34,364 nucleotides of DNA from Bacillota bacterium. Its GTDB lineage: Bacteria; Bacillota; Thermosediminibacteria; Thermosediminibacterales; Thermosediminibacteraceae. The stretch lies in the NCBI GenBank assembly GCA_003242255.1, contig QGUT01000006.1:1-34364 (forward strand), in the 5' to 3' direction. Positions 25,854 to 34,364 of the stretch are shown here, one piece after another. The translations under genes were made by a program, and so were the position numbers. The notes beneath the pieces were generated by a model, which saw only the letters and a program-made list of their open reading frames with translations, was not told the DNA's origin and did not search any database. How positions within the stretch are numbered: position 1 is the stretch's first letter; every line of letters begins with the position of its first letter.

Positions 25854-25865
25854 GGAGGATTAAAC

Positions 25866-27230
25866 ATGAGCTTTTCGAGGGATGAAATAATAGAAACGAT
25901 AAGGATGGTGCAGGCGGAAAACCTGGATATAAGGACCATAACCTTAGGGGTGAGCCTTACCGACTGCCAGGGAGAAAGCACCGCTGAAGTGGCCGAAAAA
26001 ATCTACCGGAAACTCACAAGAGTTGCCGACAAATTGGTGCCGGTGGCCAAAGAATTGGAGGCCGAATTCGGAATCCCCATAGTGAACAAGCGCATCGCAG
26101 TGACCCCCATAGCCATTGTCGCTGGATCCTGCAGGGAGAAAGACTTGACGCCTATAGCTAAAGCCATGGACCGGGCAGCGGAGGAACTTAACATCGACTT
26201 TATCGGCGGCTTTTCGGCCCTGGTGCAAAAGGGCTTCACGCAGGGCGATATAAAATTGATCAATTCGATCCCGGAAGCTCTTTCTTCCACCGAAAGGGTC
26301 TGCGCCTCGGTGAATGTGGCATCTTCCAGGGCCGGCATAAACATGGACGCGGTGTACGCCATGGGCCACATAATTAAAAAAACCGCCGAACTTACGGCGG
26401 CCCGCGATGGAATCGGCTGCGCCAAACTGGTGGTGTTTGCCAACGCGGTGGAGGACAACCCCTTTATGGCCGGGGCCTACCACGGCCCGGGCGAGGCCGA
26501 GGCTACCGTGAACATCGGCATCAGCGGGCCGGGCGTGGTGAACACGGTGGTGCGGCGCTTGGGCGAAGGCGCCGACTTCGGGGAGCTGGCCGAGGCGGTA
26601 AAGCGGACGGCCTTCAAGATAACCAGGGCCGGCGAACTCATCGGCCGGGAGGCTGCCCGACGGCTGGGAGCTTCTTTCGGAATCATAGATCTTTCCCTCG
26701 CCCCTACCCCGGCGGCGGGCGACAGCATAGCCAACATCCTGGAGGCCATGGGGCTCGAGCGCTGCGGTGCGCCGGGCACCACGGCGGCCCTGATGATTTT
26801 AAACGACGCCGTAAAGAAGGGCGGCGCCATGGCCGCTTCTTACGTGGGAGGGCTTTCCGGCGCTTTCATCCCGGTAAGCGAAGATGCGGGCATGATAAGG
26901 GCCGCGGAAGAGGGCGCTCTTAGCATTGAAAAACTGGAGGCCATGACCTCGGTATGTTCGGTGGGCCTCGACATGATAGCCATCCCGGGGGACACCAGCC
27001 CGGAGACCATCGCCGCCATTATAGCCGACGAGATGGCCATTGGGGTGGTCAACAAAAAGACCACCGCCGTGAGGATAATCCCGGCCCCGGGGAAGAAGGC
27101 CGGTGACTCCGTGGAATTTGGAGGCCTGCTGGGGCGGGCGCCGGTGATGCCGGTGAGCCGCTTCGATTCTTCGGTGTTCGTGAAAAGAGGAGGCAGGATA
27201 CCGCCTCCCATTCAGAGCCTGGTGAACTGA
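25866..27230 (+). CDS. UPF0210 (DUF711, PFL-like) family protein
   Basis: 454 residues, family length. Conserved stretches seen: [56 protein letters not shown] and [20 protein letters not shown], plus the C-terminal [16 protein letters not shown]. The fold resembles pyruvate formate-lyase-like barrels, but the family has no accepted reaction and lacks an assigned activating partner here. ATG 25866 has GAGGAGG 7 bases upstream. It is translated right after the ACT-domain gene and the unit ends in a shared, bidirectional terminator. Cytosolic: no signal peptide. Confidence 0.93.
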   Translation: MSFSRDEIIETIRMVQAENLDIRTITLGVSLTDCQGESTAEVAEKIYRKLTRVADKLVPVAKELEAEFGIPIVNKRIAVTPIAIVAGSCREKDLTPIAKAMDRAAEELNIDFIGGFSALVQKGFTQGDIKLINSIPEALSSTERVCASVNVASSRAGINMDAVYAMGHIIKKTAELTAARDGIGCAKLVVFANAVEDNPFMAGAYHGPGEAEATVNIGISGPGVVNTVVRRLGEGADFGELAEAVKRTAFKITRAGELIGREAARRLGASFGIIDLSLAPTPAAGDSIANILEAMGLERCGAPGTTAALMILNDAVKKGGAMAASYVGGLSGAFIPVSEDAGMIRAAEEGALSIEKLEAMTSVCSVGLDMIAIPGDTSPETIAAIIADEMAIGVVNKKTTAVRIIPAPGKKAGDSVEFGGLLGRAPVMPVSRFDSSVFVKRGGRIPPPIQSLVN

Positions 27231-27231
27231 C

Positions 27232-27264
27232 AAAAATCCCCGCTTTGAAAAAGCGGGGATTTCG
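27232..27264. terminator. Bidirectional terminator between UPF0210 and the SLH operon
   Basis: A 12-bp perfect stem (27234-27245 with 27251-27262, core ATCCCCGC/GCGGGGAT, 5-base loop). The minus strand continues the stem with TTTTTG, good for the SLH operon; the plus strand has a shorter TTTC, good enough for the UPF0210 transcript. It sits between the two converging stop codons. Confidence 0.85.
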
Positions 27265-27277
27265 TATGCACTTTAGT

Positions 27278-28768
27278 TTAGTAATACATGACCTTCTCCC
27301 GGAAGTTCCTCTCCAGATCTTCTTTCAGATAATTCATCAGGCGGTTTAAAAGGGCCGCCGCTTCCGCCCTCGTAATGGAATCGTTGGGCCTGAAGTAGCC
27401 CGCATCGTCGCCTCTGATCAGGCCCAGGCTGCTTCCCACGTACACCGAGTCCCTCGCCCAACTGGGAATGTCTTTCGCATCTTTGAAGCTCAAGCGGTAC
27501 GATGTGGGCACCGTTTTCTCAAGCCCCAGAGCTCTAACCAGCATTGTCGCCACCTGGGCCCGGGTGAGGGCCTGGTCCGGCGAAAACCGACGGGGCGATG
27601 TGCCTTCTATTACCCCCATTTTGGAAAGAGCTGTAACTATGGTCATTTCCTCTTTGTTAAGCGAAAGGTCGTCAAATTCCAGATTCTTTTCCGCAGACTG
27701 GCCCTCCAGGCTTTCGGCCCTGGAAGCCACGTCTAAGAGTCTCCCCAAGGCCAGGGCAAAATCCAGCCTCCTTATCGGGGCCTGCGGCCAGAAATAATTC
27801 CCGTCCTGCTTTATTATGCCCAAGGCGGTGAGTCTTTCCACATCCTGCCTCGCCCAGTGGGTCCTTATATCGTAAAACTCCGGGATGTTACCTGCCTCGA
27901 CCTTCGGTGTAGAAGAAAGGCTTATGGTCTCGCTACCCTTTTTCAGCCGATTGAGGGGCATCCCGTTGGCGTCGAACCGGGGCAGGGTGTAATCGTAGCG
28001 GAGGGACGCGTCTTCAAATATCTTTTTGACGTAGGCGCCGCTAAAGCTCATACCAGCAGGAAGGTTTTCCTCATGAGAGATTTCCACCTTCTGAGAATGG
28101 GAAAGCCTCGCCTCCACCGTCCCGCTCCAGCTGGATTCTTCCACATTGTTTTTCGAGTCGGCTTTCCTGTAAGAGGATATCACGTACTCGATCTGCCTCG
28201 TCTCAGCCTGGCCCCAGGCGCTGCCGTAACTTGCGCCCTTCCCCGATATCTCGATTTCCACCGTACCCTTCCCGCTGTTTATGTCGTACACCTTCTTGCC
28301 CCTTAGGACGGTAGTGGTGTAGTCGGCCGCAGCCGATAGGTCAGAGACCGAAGAAGCGGTGAGGATGTAATGGGTGAGGGTATACCGATCGGTGGTCTTG
28401 CCCTTTTTCACCGTCACCGTCTCGGTAGCCCGGGATACTTCGTAATTGACCTTGGACTGACTGTTTTTCCCACCCTCTTCAAAGGTGACGAGGAGAGTCA
28501 CGTTTCGGGAAAGTTTTACTGTCCCGTCCGAACTTTCCAGTTTGTATGTTATCCGATCCTGCCTCTTGCCGTTTCTCACCGCCCCACGGGTCACCTTGGC
28601 GCTCCCTTCCAACCGCACCGGCTCTCCCGTTATAAAGATCATTTCGGTGTACTTTACGTCATCCATTATGCCGCCTTCGAAGCCCTCCAATCCGGCGGCA
28701 AAGGCCGAAAGGGTGCTGGAAAGAAAGAACGAAGCTAAAAGAAGTAAAAAGAGCAGTTTCTTTTTCAA
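27278..28768 (-). CDS. Secreted protein with three C-terminal S-layer homology domains
   Basis: 496 residues. Signal peptide (about 1-25, SAFAAG cleavage region), a beta-rich region of unknown type (about 35-290), then three SLH domains (about 297-345, 365-416, 427-480; for example FDDLSLNKEEMTIVTALSKM and FKDAKDIPSWARDS, each with a following TRA-type motif). SLH triplets anchor proteins to pyruvylated wall polymers, so this is a cell-surface protein. Start TTG 28768 is supported only by a weak GGAAGTGG; the signal peptide begins there. It is 23 bases after the next SLH gene, in one likely operon of envelope proteins. The role of the beta region is unknown. Confidence 0.88.
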   Translation of the reverse strand: MKKKLLFLLLLASFFLSSTLSAFAAGLEGFEGGIMDDVKYTEMIFITGEPVRLEGSAKVTRGAVRNGKRQDRITYKLESSDGTVKLSRNVTLLVTFEEGGKNSQSKVNYEVSRATETVTVKKGKTTDRYTLTHYILTASSVSDLSAAADYTTTVLRGKKVYDINSGKGTVEIEISGKGASYGSAWGQAETRQIEYVISSYRKADSKNNVEESSWSGTVEARLSHSQKVEISHEENLPAGMSFSGAYVKKIFEDASLRYDYTLPRFDANGMPLNRLKKGSETISLSSTPKVEAGNIPEFYDIRTHWARQDVERLTALGIIKQDGNYFWPQAPIRRLDFALALGRLLDVASRAESLEGQSAEKNLEFDDLSLNKEEMTIVTALSKMGVIEGTSPRRFSPDQALTRAQVATMLVRALGLEKTVPTSYRLSFKDAKDIPSWARDSVYVGSSLGLIRGDDAGYFRPNDSITRAEAAALLNRLMNYLKEDLERNFREKVMYY

Positions 28769-28791
28769 AGCATACCACTTCCCGCCTTTCG

Positions 28792-31218
28792 TTACTGGAC
28801 AAAAGCAAAAATCAGCCTGTTGTTCTCCCGAATGAGGTACAACACCTGCCCTATCTTTAAATCCTCAAAATCCAAAACCTGGTTCCCTTTTAAGATCACC
28901 GCTCCCGATTTATCCACATCTAAAGTGCTCAATCTCCTGTTCCACTTTTCGCTGAACTGGCTGAAATCCAGCATGTCTTTGATTTTTACGTAGCCGCCGG
29001 AGGAAAATCCATCAAATACGCCCAGGCTTATGACGTCGTCGTTCCTTCCGCCTTCCGTTATCACCATGGCCCTGACCCTGCCGTCCTCCAGCAGGGCGTA
29101 AAAGTTGTACCCGTAAAAATATTTCTCGTATCTATCCCACAAAAACTCGTCTTTGGACAGGGTCTCGGGGGTGCTTCCGGTGGCATCTATAATGACGGCG
29201 TCGTCGTAAATTTTTAAGCTCTCCCTGTTCCTCTTTTCGGAAGACCAGAGGCTCTCCTCCAGTTCGCTCCTGTACCTGGCTGTAAAGGCGTCCCTTTCGA
29301 TTTCGTAGATCTGCCCCTTGATCACTTTCAGGTTTGGCTCCAAAAATTTGGGCTGGTAGATCAGGGCCGCTTTGGGCCCGGAAGAGCTTTCGTTGACCAC
29401 CACAAAGGTCCCGCCGTCTTCCCGCAGGTACTCCCAGCCTACCGGCGTATTTCCCGAAACGGCTATGGTGCCCTCGTCCATCAGCATCTCCAGGTCTCCC
29501 AGAGCCATTTCCCCGGTGGACCAGCGCACTTCGTCGATAAAGCCGTTTTCCAGGTACTCATCGCCCGACTTTAACACTACCTTGACGGCTCTGTACGCAC
29601 CTCCGTCGTCGGCCAGAGCGAGGTAGGCGTCCTTTCCTCTGTACTCTTCTGAGATTTTCCCAACTTCTACCCTTCTCCCATCATAATAGGCCTCGGCGCC
29701 CGTAAGTCTTACTCTCAGCGTGCTTTCCGCGTCCTTAAAGACGCCGTAATAGAATTCCTTCACGTCCGCGAGGAGCAAATACTCTCCCCCTAACCGGCCC
29801 GAGATCTTCCCCTTTACGATTCGGGCAATGCTGCCGCCTCTCGCCACTTCCACCCGGAGGCTCCTGTCAGAATCCATGTAAACCGCCACTTTATCCCCGA
29901 TTTCCAGCAGGGCAGGGGAAACTTTCGCGCCGTTTTTCAGGACTGTGTCCAGATCAGAGAGTTCTATATTCTTTTCCCCGTCCTTCGATGCCACTGTGAC
30001 AGTATACATGCCGTCGTCTTCTTCGATTTCCCTTACCGTGCCTTCCAGGGGAAAATTCACATCTTCCTGCCCTTCCCATCCTCCCAGCGTTAAGCTATCG
30101 GAAGCCGTGCTCACTTCTATGCGGTTCGCCTTGCCGTTTACAGCCCAAACCACCAGGCCTATGCCCGGCATGAGGTCGTTCAATCCGGCTTTTCTCCCAT
30201 CTATCAAAATTTCCGGGTACTGGGAAAGTTCCAGCAAAACGGTATTTCCGCCTTCATCCCTGATGTAAAGCTGCCCCTTCTCTATCCGGGCAAGCTCTCC
30301 GGAAACCCTCTTCTCTGAATAGGTGGAAATCTCGGCGTAGAGTATTTCGCTACCCTTCGCCACCACCTCTACGTAATCTTCGGGCTTCAAAATCCCGGAA
30401 CCGTACCTCTTCTTTCCTTTTAGCACGGGAAAATCGGTCTTACCCCGCCGGACCTTTATCTCGTAAATCGGCCCGTCGTCGGTCTTTACCGAATAAGTCA
30501 CTTCCGAACTGCCCGCTTTTTCCACCGAAACTATGCTGCCCCTGAATACGGTCAGCCCAAAAGCTTCTTCCCCTTTTATCCTGTCGGCCAGGGCTGCCAG
30601 TTCCGCCCTCGTCATTGAGTTCAGGGGGTAGAGCCTCCCTCCCCAACCCCCTGCGATGCCCTTCTTGGCAAGGGCAGCCACGTAGGGCAGCCTTTGCAAG
30701 TCCACATCCCCCAGGTCTTCAAAGTAGAGCACTTCCCCGGCAGACAAAGGTTTGAGCTCCAGGGCCCTGGCGGCCCAGGTAAGAACCTCCTGCCTCTGGG
30801 CCAGAGCCCTGAAGTCCAGCGAACTTTCGCTCCTGTCCAGCAACCCCATCCGAAGGGCCAACTCCAGATAGGGAATTGCCCAAGTGGAGGCCTTGAAATT
30901 CGATGAGGTGCTTCTCCTCTGTTCGGAGGAGTAGGAAGTATTTAAGCCCGCCAGCCTTACCATCACCGCCAGGGCCTCTTCACGCCTCACGGCCCTCTGC
31001 GGAAAGAACCGAGCTCCGTCCCCGTTCATCAAATCCATGGCTGAAACCCGGGCGATCGAACTTTCGGCCCAATGGCCGGAAACATCGGTAAAACCGGCAA
31101 ATTCCGTAAGAATAAGGCCCCGGGGCGTTCCGGAGTATTCCAGGACCGCCGCTTCTGCGGGGCACTGGGAAAAGAAAACCGCCGCAATTAAAAGCCATAC
31201 CACCGCATTCTTTGCCAT
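28792..31218 (-). CDS. Secreted protein with three N-terminal S-layer homology domains and repeated beta modules
   Basis: 808 residues. Signal peptide (about 1-23, PAEAA), then three SLH domains near the N-terminus (about 43-92, 108-155 and 165-215; FTDVSGHWAESSIARVSAMD, then WAIPYLELALRMGLL, then FEDLGDVDLQRLPYVAALAK). The remaining 570 residues are repeated small beta modules with a pattern of the type G-x-x-x-x-I ... I-L-I-D-G ... G-D-x-V-x-V, for example GELARIEKGQLYIRDEGG and LEIGDKVAVYMDSDRSLRVE. SLH at the opposite end from the gene downstream. ATG 31218 follows a weak GGTGGAAG. The stop of the upstream TIG gene is only 12 bases away, so they are co-transcribed. Confidence 0.87.
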   Translation of the reverse strand: MAKNAVVWLLIAAVFFSQCPAEAAVLEYSGTPRGLILTEFAGFTDVSGHWAESSIARVSAMDLMNGDGARFFPQRAVRREEALAVMVRLAGLNTSYSSEQRRSTSSNFKASTWAIPYLELALRMGLLDRSESSLDFRALAQRQEVLTWAARALELKPLSAGEVLYFEDLGDVDLQRLPYVAALAKKGIAGGWGGRLYPLNSMTRAELAALADRIKGEEAFGLTVFRGSIVSVEKAGSSEVTYSVKTDDGPIYEIKVRRGKTDFPVLKGKKRYGSGILKPEDYVEVVAKGSEILYAEISTYSEKRVSGELARIEKGQLYIRDEGGNTVLLELSQYPEILIDGRKAGLNDLMPGIGLVVWAVNGKANRIEVSTASDSLTLGGWEGQEDVNFPLEGTVREIEEDDGMYTVTVASKDGEKNIELSDLDTVLKNGAKVSPALLEIGDKVAVYMDSDRSLRVEVARGGSIARIVKGKISGRLGGEYLLLADVKEFYYGVFKDAESTLRVRLTGAEAYYDGRRVEVGKISEEYRGKDAYLALADDGGAYRAVKVVLKSGDEYLENGFIDEVRWSTGEMALGDLEMLMDEGTIAVSGNTPVGWEYLREDGGTFVVVNESSSGPKAALIYQPKFLEPNLKVIKGQIYEIERDAFTARYRSELEESLWSSEKRNRESLKIYDDAVIIDATGSTPETLSKDEFLWDRYEKYFYGYNFYALLEDGRVRAMVITEGGRNDDVISLGVFDGFSSGGYVKIKDMLDFSQFSEKWNRRLSTLDVDKSGAVILKGNQVLDFEDLKIGQVLYLIRENNRLIFAFVQ

Positions 31219-31230
31219 CTTCCACCACTC

Positions 31231-34200
31231 TCACTTTCCAAAGACGCCGTACCAACCGGGCCCGTATATATACTGGCTGCTGAGTTCCCACTTCCTGGCG
31301 TCGGGGTTGTACCTGTAAAGGCCCATGCTCGTCAGAGTCGATTGGCTCAATATATCGGTTCTCGCCTCTATATAAAGTCGGGCGCTAAAGCTAGCCAATT
31401 TCTGCACCTTTTTGCCAACTTTGCCCGATATCTCCACCAGCACCAGGTCGCTGAGCCTCTTCATCCCTTTGTCACTGAACCTCAAAAGCTCCTCCAGCTT
31501 GGCGCCTTCGGCCCTGGTCACTTCTATAACGAGGGCCGCGTCCTCCTTTTCCGAGGAACTCAGGTTCCCGAAGGCCAGGGCATTCAGCGACGACGGAGAT
31601 AGGCTGAGGCCGATTTCGTCGAAGGCAAAGTATACCGTGGAAACCTTCTGGGATACTCCGTAGGGTATCAGAGCCGTATAGCTTCCGTAGCTTCCCTTCT
31701 TGGACTTGACCACAACTCTGTAGTCCTCTTTTTTGAGGTAGTCAGCATCCTTTACGGTCAAAGTCGCCCGGTTTGACCTGTTGTCGGCCACGATGTCGGC
31801 CGGAAGTTCCAGCAGTTTCTCCGCGGTGCCGTCTTTCGTCACCGCGTAATCGGTGTAGGTAAAATCGGAAAAGCCCAGCTCGTTGGCCGCCCTCACCCGG
31901 AAGTAGTAGCGGGTATCCGGCTCCAGGCCGGTCACGATGTAGGAGGTATCGGTAGTCTTATCTATATATTTGAAGGGCCCCCTCGAAGACGTGGCTCCGT
32001 ATATTTCGTAATAGTTGGCATTCAAAGCTTCAGACCAGGTGAGGAGTATCGCCGTCTCGTCCAGCCTCCTGGCTATGAAGTCTTCAGGGGTATCGGGTTT
32101 GGTCCTCGGCGGCCTGTAGTAAAAGCCGTTCTGTAGGGTGGCCTGCCCGCCGTCCGGATTTATCACCGTCACGTCCTTGTATCCCGCCGTATGGGCAGGC
32201 GTCTTGGCCTTTATGGTCTTATCGTCGACCACCCTCACGTCCTCGGCTGCCTTACCGCCGATGAACACCCGGGCACCCTGAGAAAAGTATTCGCCGGAGA
32301 TGGTGATCTCAGTCCCGCCGTCCACGGGGCCTTCGGCGGGCTCAACCTTTGTTATCCTGGGGTAGGTGACGTAGGTGAAGCCTTCTTCCAGCACGTCCAG
32401 GCCCGTGTCCGGGTTTATCACTATCACGTCTTTAGGTCCAAGGCTTCCCGGCGGAAGGATAATTGTTATCTTGCCCGAGTCTACCGAAGTCACCTCGGCC
32501 TGGTTTTCGCCGATGTACACCTTCGCGTTGTCCTGGAAGTTTTCGCCGTAGATTTCCACCGTGATACCGCCGTACGCCGGACCGCGGTTGGGTTCAATGG
32601 AAGTTATCTTCGGGTACTTTTCGGGAACCTTATATTCGAAGCCGTCCCTCAAAGCCGCCGAAAGGCCGTTGCCGTTTAAGACCACCACGTCCTTCTTGCC
32701 CGGCGTGTTCTTCGGAGTCCTGCCCGTTATGGTCTCCGAATTTACCGCTACAGCTCCGACCGCCTCGACGCCGCCGAAGTAAACTTTTACCGGGTTGACG
32801 AAGCCGCTGCCTTTGATCATAAAGGGAGTTCCTCCGGATACGGCTCCTTCCGTCGGGTCGATGGATTCCAGAAGGATCTGACCGGTTACGTTTAGGTACT
32901 CGTACCCGTTCTTAAGAAGGGCCACCGCTCCGTCGGGATTTACCACCCGCACGTCCACCTTGCCCGGCGTCCCCGCCGGCGCGGTCACGGTGACCTTGAC
33001 GCCGGACGTGAAGCCTTCCTCATCCGGGGTCCTGCCCTGGTCGTCCTCCAGCTTTTCCACCGCAGCTTCGGTCAGGCCGAAGAACACCCGGAGGCCCGGC
33101 CTAAAATCCACGCCCTCTATGGTGACAAGAGTGCCTCCGGCAGATGGGCCTTTGGAAGGGGCAATCCCGGTGATCCTGGGCTTGCTTTCCGGGACGGTGT
33201 ATTCGAAGAGGCCGCTGTAGACCGCCAGGCCCCCGTCGGGGTTCACCAGCACCACCTTTACGGGGTACCTGCCGTTTGCCGGCTCATCGGCGCTGCCCGG
33301 AATGTATTCGGGGGTGATCGCCACCGCCAGGGTCCCGGTGTCGTCCACGGTCACCTGGGGCGCCTGCACGCCGCCGAAGTAGACCTTGGCCCCCTTCACA
33401 AACTTCTGGCCTTGGATTCTCACGATGGTCCCGCCGCTTATGGCGCCGAACTTGGGATCCACGTCGGTTATAACCGGCAGGGTAGCCGGCGGCACATACT
33501 CGAAGCCGCCTTTTAAGGTGTAGCTTCCGCCGTCCTGGTTGACCACCGTCACGTCCTTTTTGCCGTAGCTTGCCGCCCTGGGAGTCACGATCCTTATTTC
33601 AGTGGGGCTTATGAGGTTGACGTCGCTTTCCGGCACTTCTATGCCGTCGATTATCACGCTTATTCCCTCTCTAAAGTCGCTACCCTTTATGGTCACCGGC
33701 GTTCCGCCTTCGGAGCTGCCGCTGGAAGGCACCACTTCTTTTATGGTGGGGCTGCTCCTCGGAACGGTGTACTCGAATCCGTCTTTTTTCACCGCAAAGG
33801 CGCCGTCGCTTGCGTTTATCACCATCACATCGGCGTATCCTTCGTTCCCCGCTGGGGTCCTGGCCGTGATGGTCGTGCTGTCGACCACCCGGACGTTGGC
33901 CGCAAAGGAATCCCCTATGACCACCAGGGCGTCCTTTTCAAAGCCCTTGCCCTTTATGGTTATGTCGGTGCCCCCCTGCACCGGACCCCGGTTGGGAGTC
34001 ACCGTGTGGATCTCGGGCTCAGTACTGGTAGTCTTGTACTGGAAGCCTCCTTTGAGAGCAAAGGAACCGCCGTCTGGGTTTTCTACTTTTACATCCGCCA
34101 GGCCGGTGCTCCCGTCGGGCGAAGCCGGAATTTTGCCCTTTATGAGGCTGTCGTTCACCACCTTTGCGCTTTCCAGATTCGCAATCTGTCCCGGTTCTTT

Positions 34201-34364
34201 CACAAAGGTGACTTTAGCTTCGCTGTCGAAGTTCCGGCCCCTTATCTCTACAAAAGCTCCGCCCTGGACCGGCCCTTTCGACGGAGTCACCGATTCTATG
34301 ACAGGGTTGCTGATGTACCTGAATCCCTCCCGCTTGACGTAAGTGCCTCCGTCGGGGTTTATTA
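31231..34364 (-). CDS. Very long TIG/IPT-repeat surface protein with FN3 domain (partial, 5' end outside)
   Basis: At least 1,043 residues; the frame is still open at the right edge, where it reads INPDGGTYVKREGFRYISNP, the end of a further repeat. The GTG codon at 34290 is internal, not the start. At least eight TIG/IPT modules of 83-98 residues follow, each opening like PRITKVEPAEGPVDGGTEI and closing like VINPDGGQATLQNGFYY (about 32110-34364). A fibronectin type III domain comes next (about 31833-32100, LLTWSEALNANYYEIYG, then LEPDTRYYFRVRAANELGF). About 200 C-terminal residues of beta type end in LYRYNPDARKWELSSQYIYG and GWYGVFGK. It is probably secreted and adhesive or structural; no anchor is visible in this part. 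First gene of the likely TIG-SLH-SLH operon. Confidence 0.9.
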   Translation of the reverse strand, partial: INPDGGTYVKREGFRYISNPVIESVTPSKGPVQGGAFVEIRGRNFDSEAKVTFVKEPGQIANLESAKVVNDSLIKGKIPASPDGSTGLADVKVENPDGGSFALKGGFQYKTTSTEPEIHTVTPNRGPVQGGTDITIKGKGFEKDALVVIGDSFAANVRVVDSTTITARTPAGNEGYADVMVINASDGAFAVKKDGFEYTVPRSSPTIKEVVPSSGSSEGGTPVTIKGSDFREGISVIIDGIEVPESDVNLISPTEIRIVTPRAASYGKKDVTVVNQDGGSYTLKGGFEYVPPATLPVITDVDPKFGAISGGTIVRIQGQKFVKGAKVYFGGVQAPQVTVDDTGTLAVAITPEYIPGSADEPANGRYPVKVVLVNPDGGLAVYSGLFEYTVPESKPRITGIAPSKGPSAGGTLVTIEGVDFRPGLRVFFGLTEAAVEKLEDDQGRTPDEEGFTSGVKVTVTAPAGTPGKVDVRVVNPDGAVALLKNGYEYLNVTGQILLESIDPTEGAVSGGTPFMIKGSGFVNPVKVYFGGVEAVGAVAVNSETITGRTPKNTPGKKDVVVLNGNGLSAALRDGFEYKVPEKYPKITSIEPNRGPAYGGITVEIYGENFQDNAKVYIGENQAEVTSVDSGKITIILPPGSLGPKDVIVINPDTGLDVLEEGFTYVTYPRITKVEPAEGPVDGGTEITISGEYFSQGARVFIGGKAAEDVRVVDDKTIKAKTPAHTAGYKDVTVINPDGGQATLQNGFYYRPPRTKPDTPEDFIARRLDETAILLTWSEALNANYYEIYGATSSRGPFKYIDKTTDTSYIVTGLEPDTRYYFRVRAANELGFSDFTYTDYAVTKDGTAEKLLELPADIVADNRSNRATLTVKDADYLKKEDYRVVVKSKKGSYGSYTALIPYGVSQKVSTVYFAFDEIGLSLSPSSLNALAFGNLSSSEKEDAALVIEVTRAEGAKLEELLRFSDKGMKRLSDLVLVEISGKVGKKVQKLASFSARLYIEARTDILSQSTLTSMGLYRYNPDARKWELSSQYIYGPGWYGVFGK
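32110..34364 (-). repeat. Tandem TIG/IPT repeat region (eight full copies plus a partial one)
   Basis: Eight consecutive coding repeats with a period of about 85-98 codons. Shared anchors are P-x-I-x-x-x-x-P-x-x-G, G-G-T-x-x-x-I-x-G and V-N-P-D-G-G. Copies differ enough at the base level that they are diverged domain duplications, not recent tandem copies. Confidence 0.85.

Noticed and set aside
32110-34364. CRISPR-like or non-coding tandem repeats
   Set aside because: The repeats are in one open frame with an 83-98-codon period and protein-level conservation typical of TIG domains.

Overview
The window reads as chromosomal DNA from an anaerobic, probably thermophilic, endospore-forming Firmicute (Clostridia/Thermoanaerobacterales-like). 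Support comes from an sspF-type spore protein, spoIIR, a complete gerA-type germinant-receptor operon, S-layer-homology proteins, strong Gram-positive ribosome binding sites (AAGGAGG), sigma-A promoters, a SAM-I riboswitch and frequent TTG starts. The genus cannot be fixed from the sequence alone. I see no phage, IS element, CRISPR array, tRNA or rRNA. Gene density is high and no gene-free stretch exceeds 300 bases; the longest gap (10365-10619) is filled by the riboswitch leader.

Layout, left to right. 1-6815, mostly minus strand: the N-terminal part of a Lon-like AAA+ protease (cut by the window edge), pyrG, a metallo-beta-lactamase-fold hydrolase, a PAS/sigma-54-type activator and argS. 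6983-10364, plus strand: a GntR-RCK_C regulator of BusR architecture followed by an OpuC-type compatible-solute ABC transporter (ATPase with CBS domains, one permease, binding lipoprotein). A perfect inverted repeat overlaps the -10 box of the transporter promoter. 10373-13838, plus strand: promoter, SAM-I riboswitch, terminator, then metN-metI-metQ and an Asp/Glu-racemase-family gene. 13801-16131, minus strand: a DAACS-family symporter and L-asparaginase, whose 3' end overlaps the racemase tail to tail. 16247-20238, minus strand: murI, a peptidoglycan-binding/PQQ-propeller protein, sspF and an Orn/Lys/Arg decarboxylase. 20453-25235, minus strand: spoIIR and the gerAC/gerAB/gerAA genes, with a small two-helix membrane protein at the operon head. 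25404-27230, plus strand: an ACT-domain protein and a UPF0210 protein. 27278-34364, minus strand: three envelope proteins (two SLH proteins and a very long TIG/IPT-repeat protein that runs off the right edge).

How parts fit together. The BusR-like regulator next to an osmolyte importer suggests c-di-AMP control of osmoprotection. The S-box unit suggests SAM-controlled methionine uptake, with a racemase that might act on a D-amino acid. A neighbouring symporter/asparaginase pair suggests amino-acid use. The sspF, spoIIR and ger genes form a loose sporulation/germination neighbourhood. The TIG-SLH-SLH genes look like one operon building part of the cell surface. No wholly new system is proven; the best leads are the BusR operator, a degenerate GAFTGA loop in the sigma-54-type activator coupled to argS, the racemase in the methionine operon, and a plus-strand terminator placed beyond asparaginase.
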